Part shown: in pieces, positions 56,480 through 64,000 of the stretch
Layout: every line of letters starts with the position of its first letter
Position numbering within the stretch: position 1 is the stretch's first letter
Source of the DNA: Fervidifonticultor_A sp037443565
GTDB taxonomy: Bacteria > Sysuimicrobiota > Sysuimicrobiia > Sysuimicrobiales > Humicultoraceae
DNA: 64,000 bases
Assembly: GCA_037443565.1 (NCBI GenBank)
Contig: JBBIOB010000004.1
Location: 52,057 to 116,056, forward strand
Reading direction: 5' to 3'
Notes under the pieces: generated by a model
Told to the model about the DNA's origin: nothing
The model's database searches: none
The model's input: only the letters and a program-made list of their open reading frames with translations
Program-made: the position numbers and the translations under genes

Positions 56480-57975
56480 AGGTCCCGGAGGGCGCCGGTC
56501 CGGCCGTTGAACTCGTCGATCCTCTGGTCCCACACGGGTATGATCTCTCGCATCTCCTTCCAGAACCCCTGATCCCGCCGCGCCTCGAACTCGTCCAACG
56601 AGACGCCCTGCTGCTCGACCCAGGTGTAGTATCCCAGGTTGAAGATGCGGGTGCGCTCCGCGTGGCTGAGTTCCAGCAGGTTGTCTGTGCTCTCGCCCAG
56701 CAGGCACTCGCCGAACGTCTCGCCGGCGGCCGTGACGTCGAAGCCGTCCGGGAAGTCCCGGCGAACGGCTTTCTCACGCTCGCTGCCGTACATCGCGGCG
56801 CCGTCGGTCGCCACGGTGACGATGGCATCCGACGGCCCAAACTCATAATACTTCGCGGTCTTGATCGCCGCCAGCACATTGCAGATGCTGGACAGCCCCA
56901 GCGCAGTGAGTCCTTCCACCAGCGCCGGATCGAGTCCCCGCCGGCGCACCAGGTACTCCCGACCGGCGCCGGTGTTGAAGAGGACGTCGAGCCGGTCGGT
57001 GTCCCGATCGGAGACGGCCGCGACCAGATCGGTGTTCATGACGTCGTGGATCAAGGGGATGTGCTTGTCGCCGATCCCCTGGATGTTGTGCTCGCCGAAC
57101 CCGTTGCAGAGCATGGTCGGGCACTCCAGGGCCTCGGCGGCCACGATGAGGGCGCCGTGACGCTCCTTCAGGTAGTCGCCGGCGCCCAGCGTGCCCGCCG
57201 ATCCCGAGGCCGACACGAACGCCCGCAGCCGGAGAGTCCGATCCGCCGCCGCGCGGGTCTCGAACACGCGCTCCAGCGCGCGGCCGGTGCACAGGTAGTG
57301 CGCCAGGTGGTTTCCGAACTCCGAGAACTGGTTGAGGATGACGACGTCGGGCTCGCGCTCCAGCTCGGCGCACTTGTCGTAGATCTCCTTCACGTTGCTC
57401 TCGGTCCCCGGCGTGCGGATGATGTCGGATGGGTCGGCGACCCAGTTCTCCAGCCAGGCGAACCGCTCGCGGCTCATCCCCTCGGGCAGCACGGCGATCC
57501 CGCGGCAGCCCATGATGCGCGAGATGGCCACGCCGCCGCGCGCGTAGTTGCCCGTCGACGGCCACACCGCGCGATGCCGCGTGGGGTCGAACTGCCCGGT
57601 GATCACCCGTGGGGCCAGGCAGGCGTAGGCGGCCAGGACCTTGTGCGCCCGGATCATCGGAAAGCGGTCCCCAAGCGCGACGATGATCGGCGCCTCGACC
57701 CCGGTCAGCGCCTTGGGAAGGACCAGGAAGTCCGGTACGTCGGCCCGCCGCCTACGGTCTGCCGCGTTGAACCAGTGTACCCGGAACAGGTTCAGCGGAT
57801 GGGGAGCATCGGGATCGATGTCGCCGAGCGCCGTCCGGATCGGCGCAGGGATCATCGCCGGCTCCGCCAGTTCGGCAAACCGCGGCAGGGCGATCCGGGC
57901 CTCTCGAAACCGCCCCACCGCCCGCTCGTAGACATCCTGATCGACGATCTCTCGCTCAAGTCCAAGTCTGCGCAT
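56476..57975 (-). CDS. Cysteine synthase-like PLP enzyme of unknown specificity
   Basis: 499 residues. RAHKVLAAYACLAPRV supplies a candidate PLP lysine, followed by AVWPSTGNYARGGVAISRIMGCRGIAVLPEGMSRERFAWL, the fold-type-II substrate loop (cf. PTSGNTGIGLA...PETMS). Then AFVSASGSAGTLGAGDYL (phosphate loop) and a long C-terminal domain including AIVTVATDGAAMYGSEREKA. It is longer than O-acetylserine sulfhydrylase (~310). Family members are annotated only as PLP-dependent enzymes. First gene of the five-gene carbamoyl/PLP operon. The specific reaction is not known. Confidence 0.82.
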   Translation of the reverse strand: MRRLGLEREIVDQDVYERAVGRFREARIALPRFAELAEPAMIPAPIRTALGDIDPDAPHPLNLFRVHWFNAADRRRRADVPDFLVLPKALTGVEAPIIVALGDRFPMIRAHKVLAAYACLAPRVITGQFDPTRHRAVWPSTGNYARGGVAISRIMGCRGIAVLPEGMSRERFAWLENWVADPSDIIRTPGTESNVKEIYDKCAELEREPDVVILNQFSEFGNHLAHYLCTGRALERVFETRAAADRTLRLRAFVSASGSAGTLGAGDYLKERHGALIVAAEALECPTMLCNGFGEHNIQGIGDKHIPLIHDVMNTDLVAAVSDRDTDRLDVLFNTGAGREYLVRRRGLDPALVEGLTALGLSSICNVLAAIKTAKYYEFGPSDAIVTVATDGAAMYGSEREKAVRRDFPDGFDVTAAGETFGECLLGESTDNLLELSHAERTRIFNLGYYTWVEQQGVSLDEFEARRDQGFWKEMREIIPVWDQRIDEFNGRTGALRDL

Positions 57976-58004
57976 TCACGCTCTCCAATCTGCGTTGGCC
58001 GCTC

Positions 58005-61000
58005 TCAGGTGAGAATCCTCTCGACATAGTTCCCCTGCTGGAAGACAACCCTGAAATCCTTCCCGAGTTCCTCCTTCGTCTTGCCTCTTGCGTCGGGTAT
58101 GTTGTGCGGTTCCGTCTCGGTCAGTAGATGTCCGTCCATGAGGATCCCCTTCGCCCTAAACTCCGTGGCCCGGCTGATTGCCTCCAACTCCTTGAGGGCT
58201 TCGATCTTCTCCAGATTGCCAGCCAGGCCGCCGCTCAGGCGCATCCCGTGGGGTTCCAGGAACCGCACGCGAACCGCGCCGCTGGAGTTGTCCCTGATCC
58301 AGAGGATGAAGTCCGGGTAGAAGCCACTTCGGCGGAAGAAGCCGACGCCGACCCGAGGCAGATTTCGTAGGAGGAAGACTTCGAGACTCCTGAAGCGCGC
58401 CTCGCCGTGGCGCGCGTGCCAGAAGTCACGCAAGTCCCTCAGCAGCTTGGCCTCGCCCTCGCTGAGCCCCGGGGGGCTCACCGTGACGTCTTTCAGCCCG
58501 TGGTCGGCGGGATTCAAGAGCAGCGGGCTGAAGAGGTGCCGGTCGATGTGCAGCCGGGGCAGAGGCTTCCCGCCGTCGTGATACAACTCGGTCGGCCTGC
58601 GGAGGAGCGCTTCGATCTCTTTGAGCAGGTGGTCGGGGACCCGCACGGTGTAGGGGACGACTCGCTCCCGCACCGCGAAGGTCGCGGGCTCGAGGTGCCG
58701 GCTCTCTGCCTCCCGTTCCTTCATCGCCACGAATCGGTCCAGGTACGTCTTCAGAACGCTCAGCGCTCCAGCCTGGACCAGCCGCGGATCGCCCAGATCG
58801 TCCTCGGGCATGTAGAGAGTGCTCTCCTCCAGGACGGGTTGCAGCGCCCCGCGCGGGATGAGGACATTCCCGTACCCTCGGGTCGCCTTGTACTCGACCA
58901 GGTCGGCGTGGAGGGCATCGAGGTCCAGCAGGCCCAGGAGCCCACGGTTCGCAAAGTCCACGCGGCGCCGTGTTCCCGCTTCCCCAGCACCGTCGGGGGC
59001 CGTCCCGGAGAGAAAGGTGACCTTTGGTGTCAAGTCGACCGAGACATGGAGGCCCTCCGCGGCCAGGGTCCAGGTTTCCGATTCGACCCGGTAGCCGGCC
59101 TGCGGTCTGGGAATCGGCAGGACCGGATCCTCATCGAAGAGCGCCTTGACGGGCACAGTGATCTCCCGCCCCAGGTCTTCCTGCTCCAGCATCGCGCGGA
59201 ATGCCTGGATGTAGTCGGCGTTCCACCCGAAGATGACCAGCGTTTCGAGGTGAGGTAGCCCCTCCGGGTGCGGGGCCTCTTCAGGGAGTGCCGCGCTGCG
59301 CTTGAGCGTCCACTGCTTGCCCTTCAGCCGGACGCCGCGGCCGAACAGTTGGATGACCTGGGGACCCTCACCCTTGCCTACGTTGAGCAGGCCCATGGCC
59401 GAGACGCGCCAGCTCGACCAGCCTTCAACGAACTTTCTGGCGCCGACGAGCATGTGCACCCGCGAGTCCGGCGTGTTGACTGCACCGAAGAGCGAAGGGG
59501 TGAACCGGTCCTCCCGCACCTCGATGCCATCGTGCTCTGCCAGGTACTTCTTGAAGGCGGCCACGTCTCCGATGTTGATGACCCCGAAGTAGGGGTTCTC
59601 CCGACCTTCCGGCGCCGAGACCCGAAGGGCCAGTTCGCCGTCGGCGTTCTTGAGCTCCCAGAGTTCCAGCCCTCCGCGGCCGTGGAACACGTCTTCGGCG
59701 ATCTGCCGGTACAGGCCCTCCGCCTTCTCCCCCTTCAGGGAAGCGAGGTGCGGGGCAAAGAGGTCCTCTTTCGAGTCGCGATCGGTGAAGCCGCTCTCGC
59801 CCTTGAGGACCCTTCGTATGCCGTCGGTCGCCCAGACCGGTTCCTCCAGGAAGCGCCTCAGGAAGGCGACGACCGTCGCCACGTCACTGCGCTTCCGCCC
59901 GCCCCTGGTGTAGACGGCGTTCTGGCTGACGCTCGATCCCAGGAAGACCCACAGCGGCGGTTCGAGGTTGTAGGGGCGGAAGGCGGCCCCGTTGTCCCGG
60001 AACAACCGCAACTGCTGGTAGTAGCTCAGCAGCCCGCCCAGCAGCAGGTCGTGAGCCCGGCTCTCGCGCGCCCGAGCGAGGTTGAGCACCCGGAAGTCCT
60101 TGCCGTAGCCGTCGTCGTAGAAGTGGCGGTAGGAGTAGTCGAACAGGATCGCCTTCCCGTACTCGGCCAGGAGCGCCTCCTGTGCCTTCCTGCCGGCCGC
60201 ACCGATGGACTGGGCGAACGTGGCGCTGTACTCCAGCAGGAAGCCGTCGGCACTGAGCGCCCGCTGCCGGCTCTTCCAGGTCCGCGCCTCGCTGCCGGTT
60301 CCTTTGTGGCCCTCGTCCACGAAGATCAGGTTGGCAGAGCCGAGTTCCTCCAGGAGGACGCTGACGCCTTCCCTGGAGGGCTCCTCGGCCAGTTTGTGGA
60401 TCTCGATTACCCTGACCCGCGGGCCGAGCAGGCCCCGGCCGCCGCGGTCCTGGACAAGGCGCACCGCGTCGATGCCGCTGAGGTGGAACTCTTCCATGTG
60501 CTGCTGAGACAGCCCCTCGTTTGGCGTGATGAGGATGATGGAGTCGAACTCGGCGCGACCGTCGGGCCGTCGGACCAACGCGTCCGGATGCCGGCCGCGC
60601 TCCAGGTAGTGGAGGACCTGCCAGAGATTCGCGTGCAGCAGCAGCGTCTTGCCCGACCCCGTGGCCATGAAGAACGCCAGCCGGCGCAGATCGTCCGCTA
60701 CAAAGGCGGGAAAGTCCCGAAGACTGGGCTCCTCGCGCCTGAGCGCGTCCAGGAACCCGTTGAGGTCCCGCAGGAGCGCCCCGAAATTCTCCGTCAGCCG
60801 GTCGAGGAAGATCTCGGTATAGAGGAGGGCCAGGTACTGAAAGTACTTGAGGGCGAACCGCTCGCGGCCTCTTGCCAGGCGCGCCTCGTAGCCCACAATC
60901 CGCGCGTCGTACTCGCGCAGCCTGTCCTCGGGCAGCCGCAGGCTGTGCAGGCCAGCCAGCGCGTGGAAGAACCGACTCTGCCCGTCGGCCGCGGCCCCTT

Positions 61001-61100
61001 CCTCCGTGCGGGCCAGCAGCGGCTTGACGTCCTCCAGGCCGCGGGCACCGAGGAGGCTGTGGAAGTAGCGGTTGAGGACGAGCGACTGCTCAAGCCTCAC
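58005..61100 (-). CDS. Type III restriction endonuclease-like subunit (Res; SF2 helicase + nuclease)
   Basis: 1031 residues. Helicase motif I at about 145-154 (MATGSGKTLL), IILITPNEGLSQQHMEEF, motif II FVDEGHKG (DEGH variant of DEAH), LLEYSATFAQ, motif VI region LIGARKFVEGWSSWRVSAMGLLNVGKGEGPQVIQLFGRGVRLKG. The C-terminal nuclease-like part is GFYPDFILWIRDNSSGAVRVRFLEPHG, a D...(E)-type PD-(D/E)XK segment in which the usual ExK is replaced by LEPHG. It cuts or translocates DNA with the Mod protein encoded upstream. The start is GTG 61100. Two toxin-antitoxin genes lie between mod and res. Confidence 0.88.
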   Translation of the reverse strand: MRLEQSLVLNRYFHSLLGARGLEDVKPLLARTEEGAAADGQSRFFHALAGLHSLRLPEDRLREYDARIVGYEARLARGRERFALKYFQYLALLYTEIFLDRLTENFGALLRDLNGFLDALRREEPSLRDFPAFVADDLRRLAFFMATGSGKTLLLHANLWQVLHYLERGRHPDALVRRPDGRAEFDSIILITPNEGLSQQHMEEFHLSGIDAVRLVQDRGGRGLLGPRVRVIEIHKLAEEPSREGVSVLLEELGSANLIFVDEGHKGTGSEARTWKSRQRALSADGFLLEYSATFAQSIGAAGRKAQEALLAEYGKAILFDYSYRHFYDDGYGKDFRVLNLARARESRAHDLLLGGLLSYYQQLRLFRDNGAAFRPYNLEPPLWVFLGSSVSQNAVYTRGGRKRSDVATVVAFLRRFLEEPVWATDGIRRVLKGESGFTDRDSKEDLFAPHLASLKGEKAEGLYRQIAEDVFHGRGGLELWELKNADGELALRVSAPEGRENPYFGVINIGDVAAFKKYLAEHDGIEVREDRFTPSLFGAVNTPDSRVHMLVGARKFVEGWSSWRVSAMGLLNVGKGEGPQVIQLFGRGVRLKGKQWTLKRSAALPEEAPHPEGLPHLETLVIFGWNADYIQAFRAMLEQEDLGREITVPVKALFDEDPVLPIPRPQAGYRVESETWTLAAEGLHVSVDLTPKVTFLSGTAPDGAGEAGTRRRVDFANRGLLGLLDLDALHADLVEYKATRGYGNVLIPRGALQPVLEESTLYMPEDDLGDPRLVQAGALSVLKTYLDRFVAMKEREAESRHLEPATFAVRERVVPYTVRVPDHLLKEIEALLRRPTELYHDGGKPLPRLHIDRHLFSPLLLNPADHGLKDVTVSPPGLSEGEAKLLRDLRDFWHARHGEARFRSLEVFLLRNLPRVGVGFFRRSGFYPDFILWIRDNSSGAVRVRFLEPHGMRLSGGLAGNLEKIEALKELEAISRATEFRAKGILMDGHLLTETEPHNIPDARGKTKEELGKDFRVVFQQGNYVERILT

Positions 61101-61131
61101 AAATCACTACCTAGCGCCAGCGCCAAGGCCC

Positions 61132-61473
61132 TCACCCCTCGTCGGCCGGCAGGAGGGCTTCAACGTAACGCAGCAGATCTGGGACGTCCCTCTGGGCCGT
61201 CCTCCAGACCTCGTTCAAGTCCACTTCGTTGTACTCGTGGATCAGCGTGTCCCGCATCCCTGCGATCAACGCCCATGGGATGGCCGGATGACCGGCACGG
61301 AACTCACCGGAGAGCCGCTTGACCGCCTCGCCGAGAATCAGGAGTTGATGCAAAACGGCTGATTGCGTCTTGGCGTCTTTCAGGAAGGTATCTTGATCCG
61401 TGCCTTCCGTGAACTCGATGACCAGGCGCGCAGCCCTGGCGATGTCGAGCAGCGCGGCGCTATCGCGAGGCAT
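61132..61473 (-). CDS. HepT-like HEPN toxin (DUF86)
   Basis: 113 residues, all helical. The HEPN catalytic motif Rx4HxY is present as Arg74-Asp-Thr-Leu-Ile-His79-Glu-Tyr in GMRDTLIHEYNEVD. Also LLILGEAVKRLSGEFRAGHPAIPW, typical of DUF86. Family toxins are tRNA/mRNA-targeting RNases neutralised by adenylylation from the partner MntA. The gene overlaps the nucleotidyltransferase gene by 14 nt. It is embedded in the restriction-modification operon. Confidence 0.9.
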   Translation of the reverse strand: MPRDSAALLDIARAARLVIEFTEGTDQDTFLKDAKTQSAVLHQLLILGEAVKRLSGEFRAGHPAIPWALIAGMRDTLIHEYNEVDLNEVWRTAQRDVPDLLRYVEALLPADEG

Positions 61474-61789
61474 AGACCACCTGAGCGGTGCGCTGGATCT
61501 CCCTCCGGCGGATCCAGTTCTCGCTTCTGTCGATGGCCCGCCTGCTCACGAGGTCGACCTCCCGGCCGAGGAGGGATGCCAGTTCCTGTTTCATCTGGAT
61601 GTGATCGAGCAGGCTCCAGTCGGCGGAGGGAGCGAAGGTCACGAGCATGTCCACGTCGCTATTCGGCCCGAAGTCGTCCCGCAGGGCGGAGCCAAACAGG
61701 GCCAGTTCGGTGATCTTCCACCGCAGGCAGAAGTCGGCGAGCTGCTCGTCCGTAACCTGCAGCCTGTCAGCGTAGAGGCGCCTGATCAT
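61460..61789 (-). CDS. MntA-like nucleotidyltransferase antitoxin
   Basis: 109 residues. The minimal nucleotidyltransferase motif GSALRDDFGPNSDVDMLV (GSx10DxD) holds the metal-binding Asp45 and Asp47, with a third acidic residue in GREVDLVSR. MNT proteins of this type adenylylate and silence HepT. The ATG overlaps the mod stop (ATGA at 61786-61789), so the antitoxin is made together with the methyltransferase. Confidence 0.92.
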   Translation of the reverse strand: MIRRLYADRLQVTDEQLADFCLRWKITELALFGSALRDDFGPNSDVDMLVTFAPSADWSLLDHIQMKQELASLLGREVDLVSRRAIDRSENWIRRREIQRTAQVVYASR

Positions 61790-64000
61790 CGCTCGCCCTC
61801 CTCCATGAGGCGCTTGAAGAGGCCGTCCAGCGACCGGATCCAGGGGGTGGCGGTGTCCCCGTTGATGAGTGCCTCGTCGAATGGCCCCTCGTCCTTGAGC
61901 CGCTCTTCCAGGAACCGCCGTTCCACGACTGGGTCCAAGTTCTCCATGTCGCGCCAGAGGACCAGGACACGCTGCCCGGCTCTGGTCTTCGCCTTGACCG
62001 CCCGGTAGAATCGCCGGTCCGTCTCGTTCGTCCAGGTCTCCAGCCGCTCGACGTGGAGGCCATACAGGAAGTTGAAGGTCTCGACCAGGTCCACCGTCTC
62101 TGTCCGCGGGCCGTCTTCGGTCAGCACCTCGATGGTGTACCGGAAGGGGTGCTCCAGGGCCGCGAGGTTGAGCATGCTGGCGCTGGCCTCCAGCGGCAGC
62201 CGGGCCAGGTAGCGGAGGCGGTAGGCATCCGGCCCCAGGCGGTCCTTGTGGGCCGCGGCCCGAGGGGCTTCCCGTTCCCGGGTTTCGTCGGCTGTCAGAT
62301 TGTGGAGGGCGTCTTCGTAAGACTCAAGACGCAGGACCTTGACGATGCGAGGAGTCCGTTCGACTTCCTCCTTCGTTGATAGACGCCTGGGCCGGCCGTC
62401 CTTCCAGTCCGAGGTGTACATGACCTTCTGAATCCGAGGCAAGAGGACAGTGTGAAAGTAGTCGGCCATCTCAACCAAGACGAAGTTCCTGCGCTTTCCG
62501 TCCTTCCTGTTGAGACTGATCACTGCGTGTCCCGTGGTTCCAGAGCCAGCAAAGAAGTCCATTGTCGCGTCGGCCCGATCGGAACCCACAACACGATGCA
62601 TGTGTTCGACCAACCGCGTGGGCTTGGGGTTGTCGAACACCTTCCGGCCGAACAAATGCTTGAGAGCTTCGGTAGCCTCGTGATTGTGCCCGGCCTCTTC
62701 GTGCATCCAGAGCGTGCTCGGTGGGCGAGCAGCGTTCTCGTCGAAGAACTGCTTGACGTAGACCTGCCATCCTTGCTCCGCTCTCGACCACTCAATCAGG
62801 CCTTCCCTCTGCGCCTCCTCGTACTTGTCTGGTCCCCACCGCCAACATCCTTCGGCTCCGTCCGGGCGGATGGGGTAGATGCGTGACCCGTCCGGTGCCT
62901 TAAGAGGGTAGAACAGGTTCGGCCTGTCCACGCGGCGTGAGTTCTTCCCTTCCTTTCGTAGTGATCTCCTCCGGTACCGCTGTCCTGTCCCCGCGTCAGT
63001 GTAGCTGAATTGACTTGCGCGTTGCTCGAACGGCACGCGTGCGACTTCTCTGCCAGAGATGAGGATGTAGTCGTGGTCTTCGCTAAACGCTTGAGCGTCC
63101 ATCCTTGGGCTGTAGACCTTCTGCCATACCACGATGGCTGAGAGATCACGTCCGCCCAACTCCTCTTCCATGAGCCACTTGAGGTTGGCAATCTCGTTGT
63201 CATCGATGCTAACGAAGATCGCGCCGTCATCGGCTAGCATCGTGTAGGCTGCGCGGAGCCTCTCTTCCATCATCGCCAGCCAACAGGAGTGCCGATAGCG
63301 GTCCTTGTACACGAATTCATCTGAGCCAGTATTGTACGGCGGGTCGATGTAGATGCACTTCACCTTTCCCGCGTACTTGCGTTCGAGAAGCCGCAGGGCT
63401 TGGTAGTTCTCCGCGCGTATCAGGAGGCCGTCCGTGACCTCGTCCAGGTCGTCAAACGCCGCCAGCAGCCGGTCCTTGAACTCCCGCCCGAAGTGGGCGG
63501 TATCCACCACCAGGGTCGGGTGCTCCGTGAGGAACTGCTCGTTGACTCGGCCCTGGCGGTTGAACAGGTCCTTCCTCGGTTCGATGGCGAACAGCGCCTT
63601 CCAGGCCGCAATCTGAGCCCTGTTGGCCAGGACCTCCTTCCACAGGTCGCGGGGCACGTGCATGATGGGAACCAGGTAGTCGGTCCGCAGGACGAACTTT
63701 CGCTTCTCGAAGAGCCGTTTCTGGACGTCTTCTATCTGAGCCAGGAACGTGATGATCTCTTCGGCGATCTGGCGGATGACGCGCAGCGTGCGGCGCTTCC
63801 CTTCCAGATCTCCCTCCAGGTCGGCCAGGTGCAGGACCTGGTCTTTCAGGTAGAACTCCAGTTCGCGCTTGAGGAAGCCATCGAGATCGCGGTGGATGAA
63901 GTAGTCGGTGGTGTTGCGCCGGGTGAAGTGGCGCAGGCGCTTGAACAGCAGGGAGATGCGCTCGTCACCCTTCTCTTCGACGGCGGCCCCCAGCGCGGCC
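61786..64000 (-). CDS. Type III-like adenine-specific DNA methyltransferase (Mod), partial
   Basis: At least 737 residues; the N-terminus lies beyond the window. The frame stays open from the ATG at 63663 to the window edge (AAVEEKGDERISLLFKRLRH, DYFIHRDLDGFLKRELEFYL, FVLRTDYLVPIMHVP), so the internal ATG is not the start. The catalytic motif IV is CIYIDPPYNTGSDEFVYKDRYRH (DPPY). LAMMEERLRAAYTMLADDGAIFVSIDDNE follows, and the SAM motif I is TMDFFAGSGTTGHAVISLN. DPPY before FxGxG gives the beta-class order, as in type III Mod. It modifies adenine and provides target recognition for Res. Confidence 0.92.
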   Translation of the reverse strand, partial: AALGAAVEEKGDERISLLFKRLRHFTRRNTTDYFIHRDLDGFLKRELEFYLKDQVLHLADLEGDLEGKRRTLRVIRQIAEEIITFLAQIEDVQKRLFEKRKFVLRTDYLVPIMHVPRDLWKEVLANRAQIAAWKALFAIEPRKDLFNRQGRVNEQFLTEHPTLVVDTAHFGREFKDRLLAAFDDLDEVTDGLLIRAENYQALRLLERKYAGKVKCIYIDPPYNTGSDEFVYKDRYRHSCWLAMMEERLRAAYTMLADDGAIFVSIDDNEIANLKWLMEEELGGRDLSAIVVWQKVYSPRMDAQAFSEDHDYILISGREVARVPFEQRASQFSYTDAGTGQRYRRRSLRKEGKNSRRVDRPNLFYPLKAPDGSRIYPIRPDGAEGCWRWGPDKYEEAQREGLIEWSRAEQGWQVYVKQFFDENAARPPSTLWMHEEAGHNHEATEALKHLFGRKVFDNPKPTRLVEHMHRVVGSDRADATMDFFAGSGTTGHAVISLNRKDGKRRNFVLVEMADYFHTVLLPRIQKVMYTSDWKDGRPRRLSTKEEVERTPRIVKVLRLESYEDALHNLTADETREREAPRAAAHKDRLGPDAYRLRYLARLPLEASASMLNLAALEHPFRYTIEVLTEDGPRTETVDLVETFNFLYGLHVERLETWTNETDRRFYRAVKAKTRAGQRVLVLWRDMENLDPVVERRFLEERLKDEGPFDEALINGDTATPWIRSLDGLFKRLMEEGER

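Noticed and set aside
63663..63663. ATG at 63663 as the start of the DNA methyltransferase
   Set aside because: The same frame is open with protein-like sequence to the window edge, so the gene is partial and starts outside the window.
1..64000. tRNA (including tRNA-Sec), rRNA, CRISPR array, prophage or origin
   Set aside because: No T-loop-like sequences in suitable context, no spaced repeats, no phage genes and no DnaA-box cluster were seen by eye; a covariance search would be needed to exclude selC with certainty.

Overview
The window comes from a high-GC bacterial chromosome with densely packed genes, short intergenic gaps and many ATGA/TGATG/GTGA gene overlaps. The mix of an archaeal-type ATP-dependent DNA ligase, FtsEX with an EnvC-like M23 protein, MEMO, CutA, an oxidative pentose-phosphate operon and many amino-acid and peptide genes suits an uncultured soil, subsurface or warm-habitat lineage (Sysuimicrobiota/CSP1-3, Rokubacteria or Chloroflexota are possibilities). 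The sequence alone does not settle the phylum. No rRNA, tRNA, CRISPR array or prophage was seen.

Layout. 1-2.5 kb: MacAB-like tripartite exporter (permease cut by the window edge). 2.7-5.2 kb: MaoC hydratase, orphan 2Fe-2S subunit, an exported protein, an SDR. 5.4-6.5 kb: an OsmC-family gene whose catalytic Cys codon is an in-frame TGA, then a SAM methyltransferase. 6.4-13.7 kb: nitrilase, MetE-core protein, flippase-like protein, NMT1-type binding protein, YciI protein, DadA-like oxidase, alpha-oxoamine synthase. 13.9-16.4 kb: CHRD protein, a small gene pair whose nucleotidyltransferase member is truncated, and DNA ligase. 16.5-19.8 kb: gnd-zwf-pgl. 20.3-27.4 kb: a thiol-redox block (a peroxiredoxin-like gene with in-frame TGA, MerA-like flavoprotein, decayed glucoamylase, trxA, trxB, NarL-type regulator, membrane protein, TlpA-like protein). 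27.4-33 kb: nnrE, DUF3179, an IS transposase, an oligopeptide-type binding protein and a decayed hypF. 33-36.3 kb: ornithine cyclodeaminase, proline dehydrogenase, glutamate dehydrogenase operon. 36.3-44.6 kb: a cell-envelope and division run (YibQ-like, CtpA, EnvC-like, FtsX, FtsE) followed by SurE, MEMO, CutA and a HEAT-repeat protein. 44.7-45.7 kb: a PD-(D/E)XK-like protein with hpt. 45.8-52 kb: two ABC import operons. 52-58 kb: carbamate kinase, two transcarbamoylases and two fold-type-II PLP enzymes. 58-64 kb: a type III-like restriction-modification locus with a MntA/HepT toxin-antitoxin pair between mod and res.

Main result. Two separate thiol-redox genes (5394-5858 and 20306-20845) carry a single in-frame TGA exactly where their families have the redox-active cysteine. 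Reading frame and homology continue to the family's normal end. Each TGA is followed by a GC-rich hairpin whose apical loop starts 25 nt after the TGA and has G at loop position 2, which fits the bacterial SECIS geometry. Both genes also end at ordinary TGA stops, and TGA is a common stop throughout the window, so context-dependent selenocysteine insertion is the simplest reading.

Several genes are decaying: a glucoamylase that lost its catalytic segment, hypF, a nucleotidyltransferase and a methyltransferase. At least four genes have a sigma70-like -10 hexamer only 6-7 nt before the start codon, which suggests leaderless transcripts.
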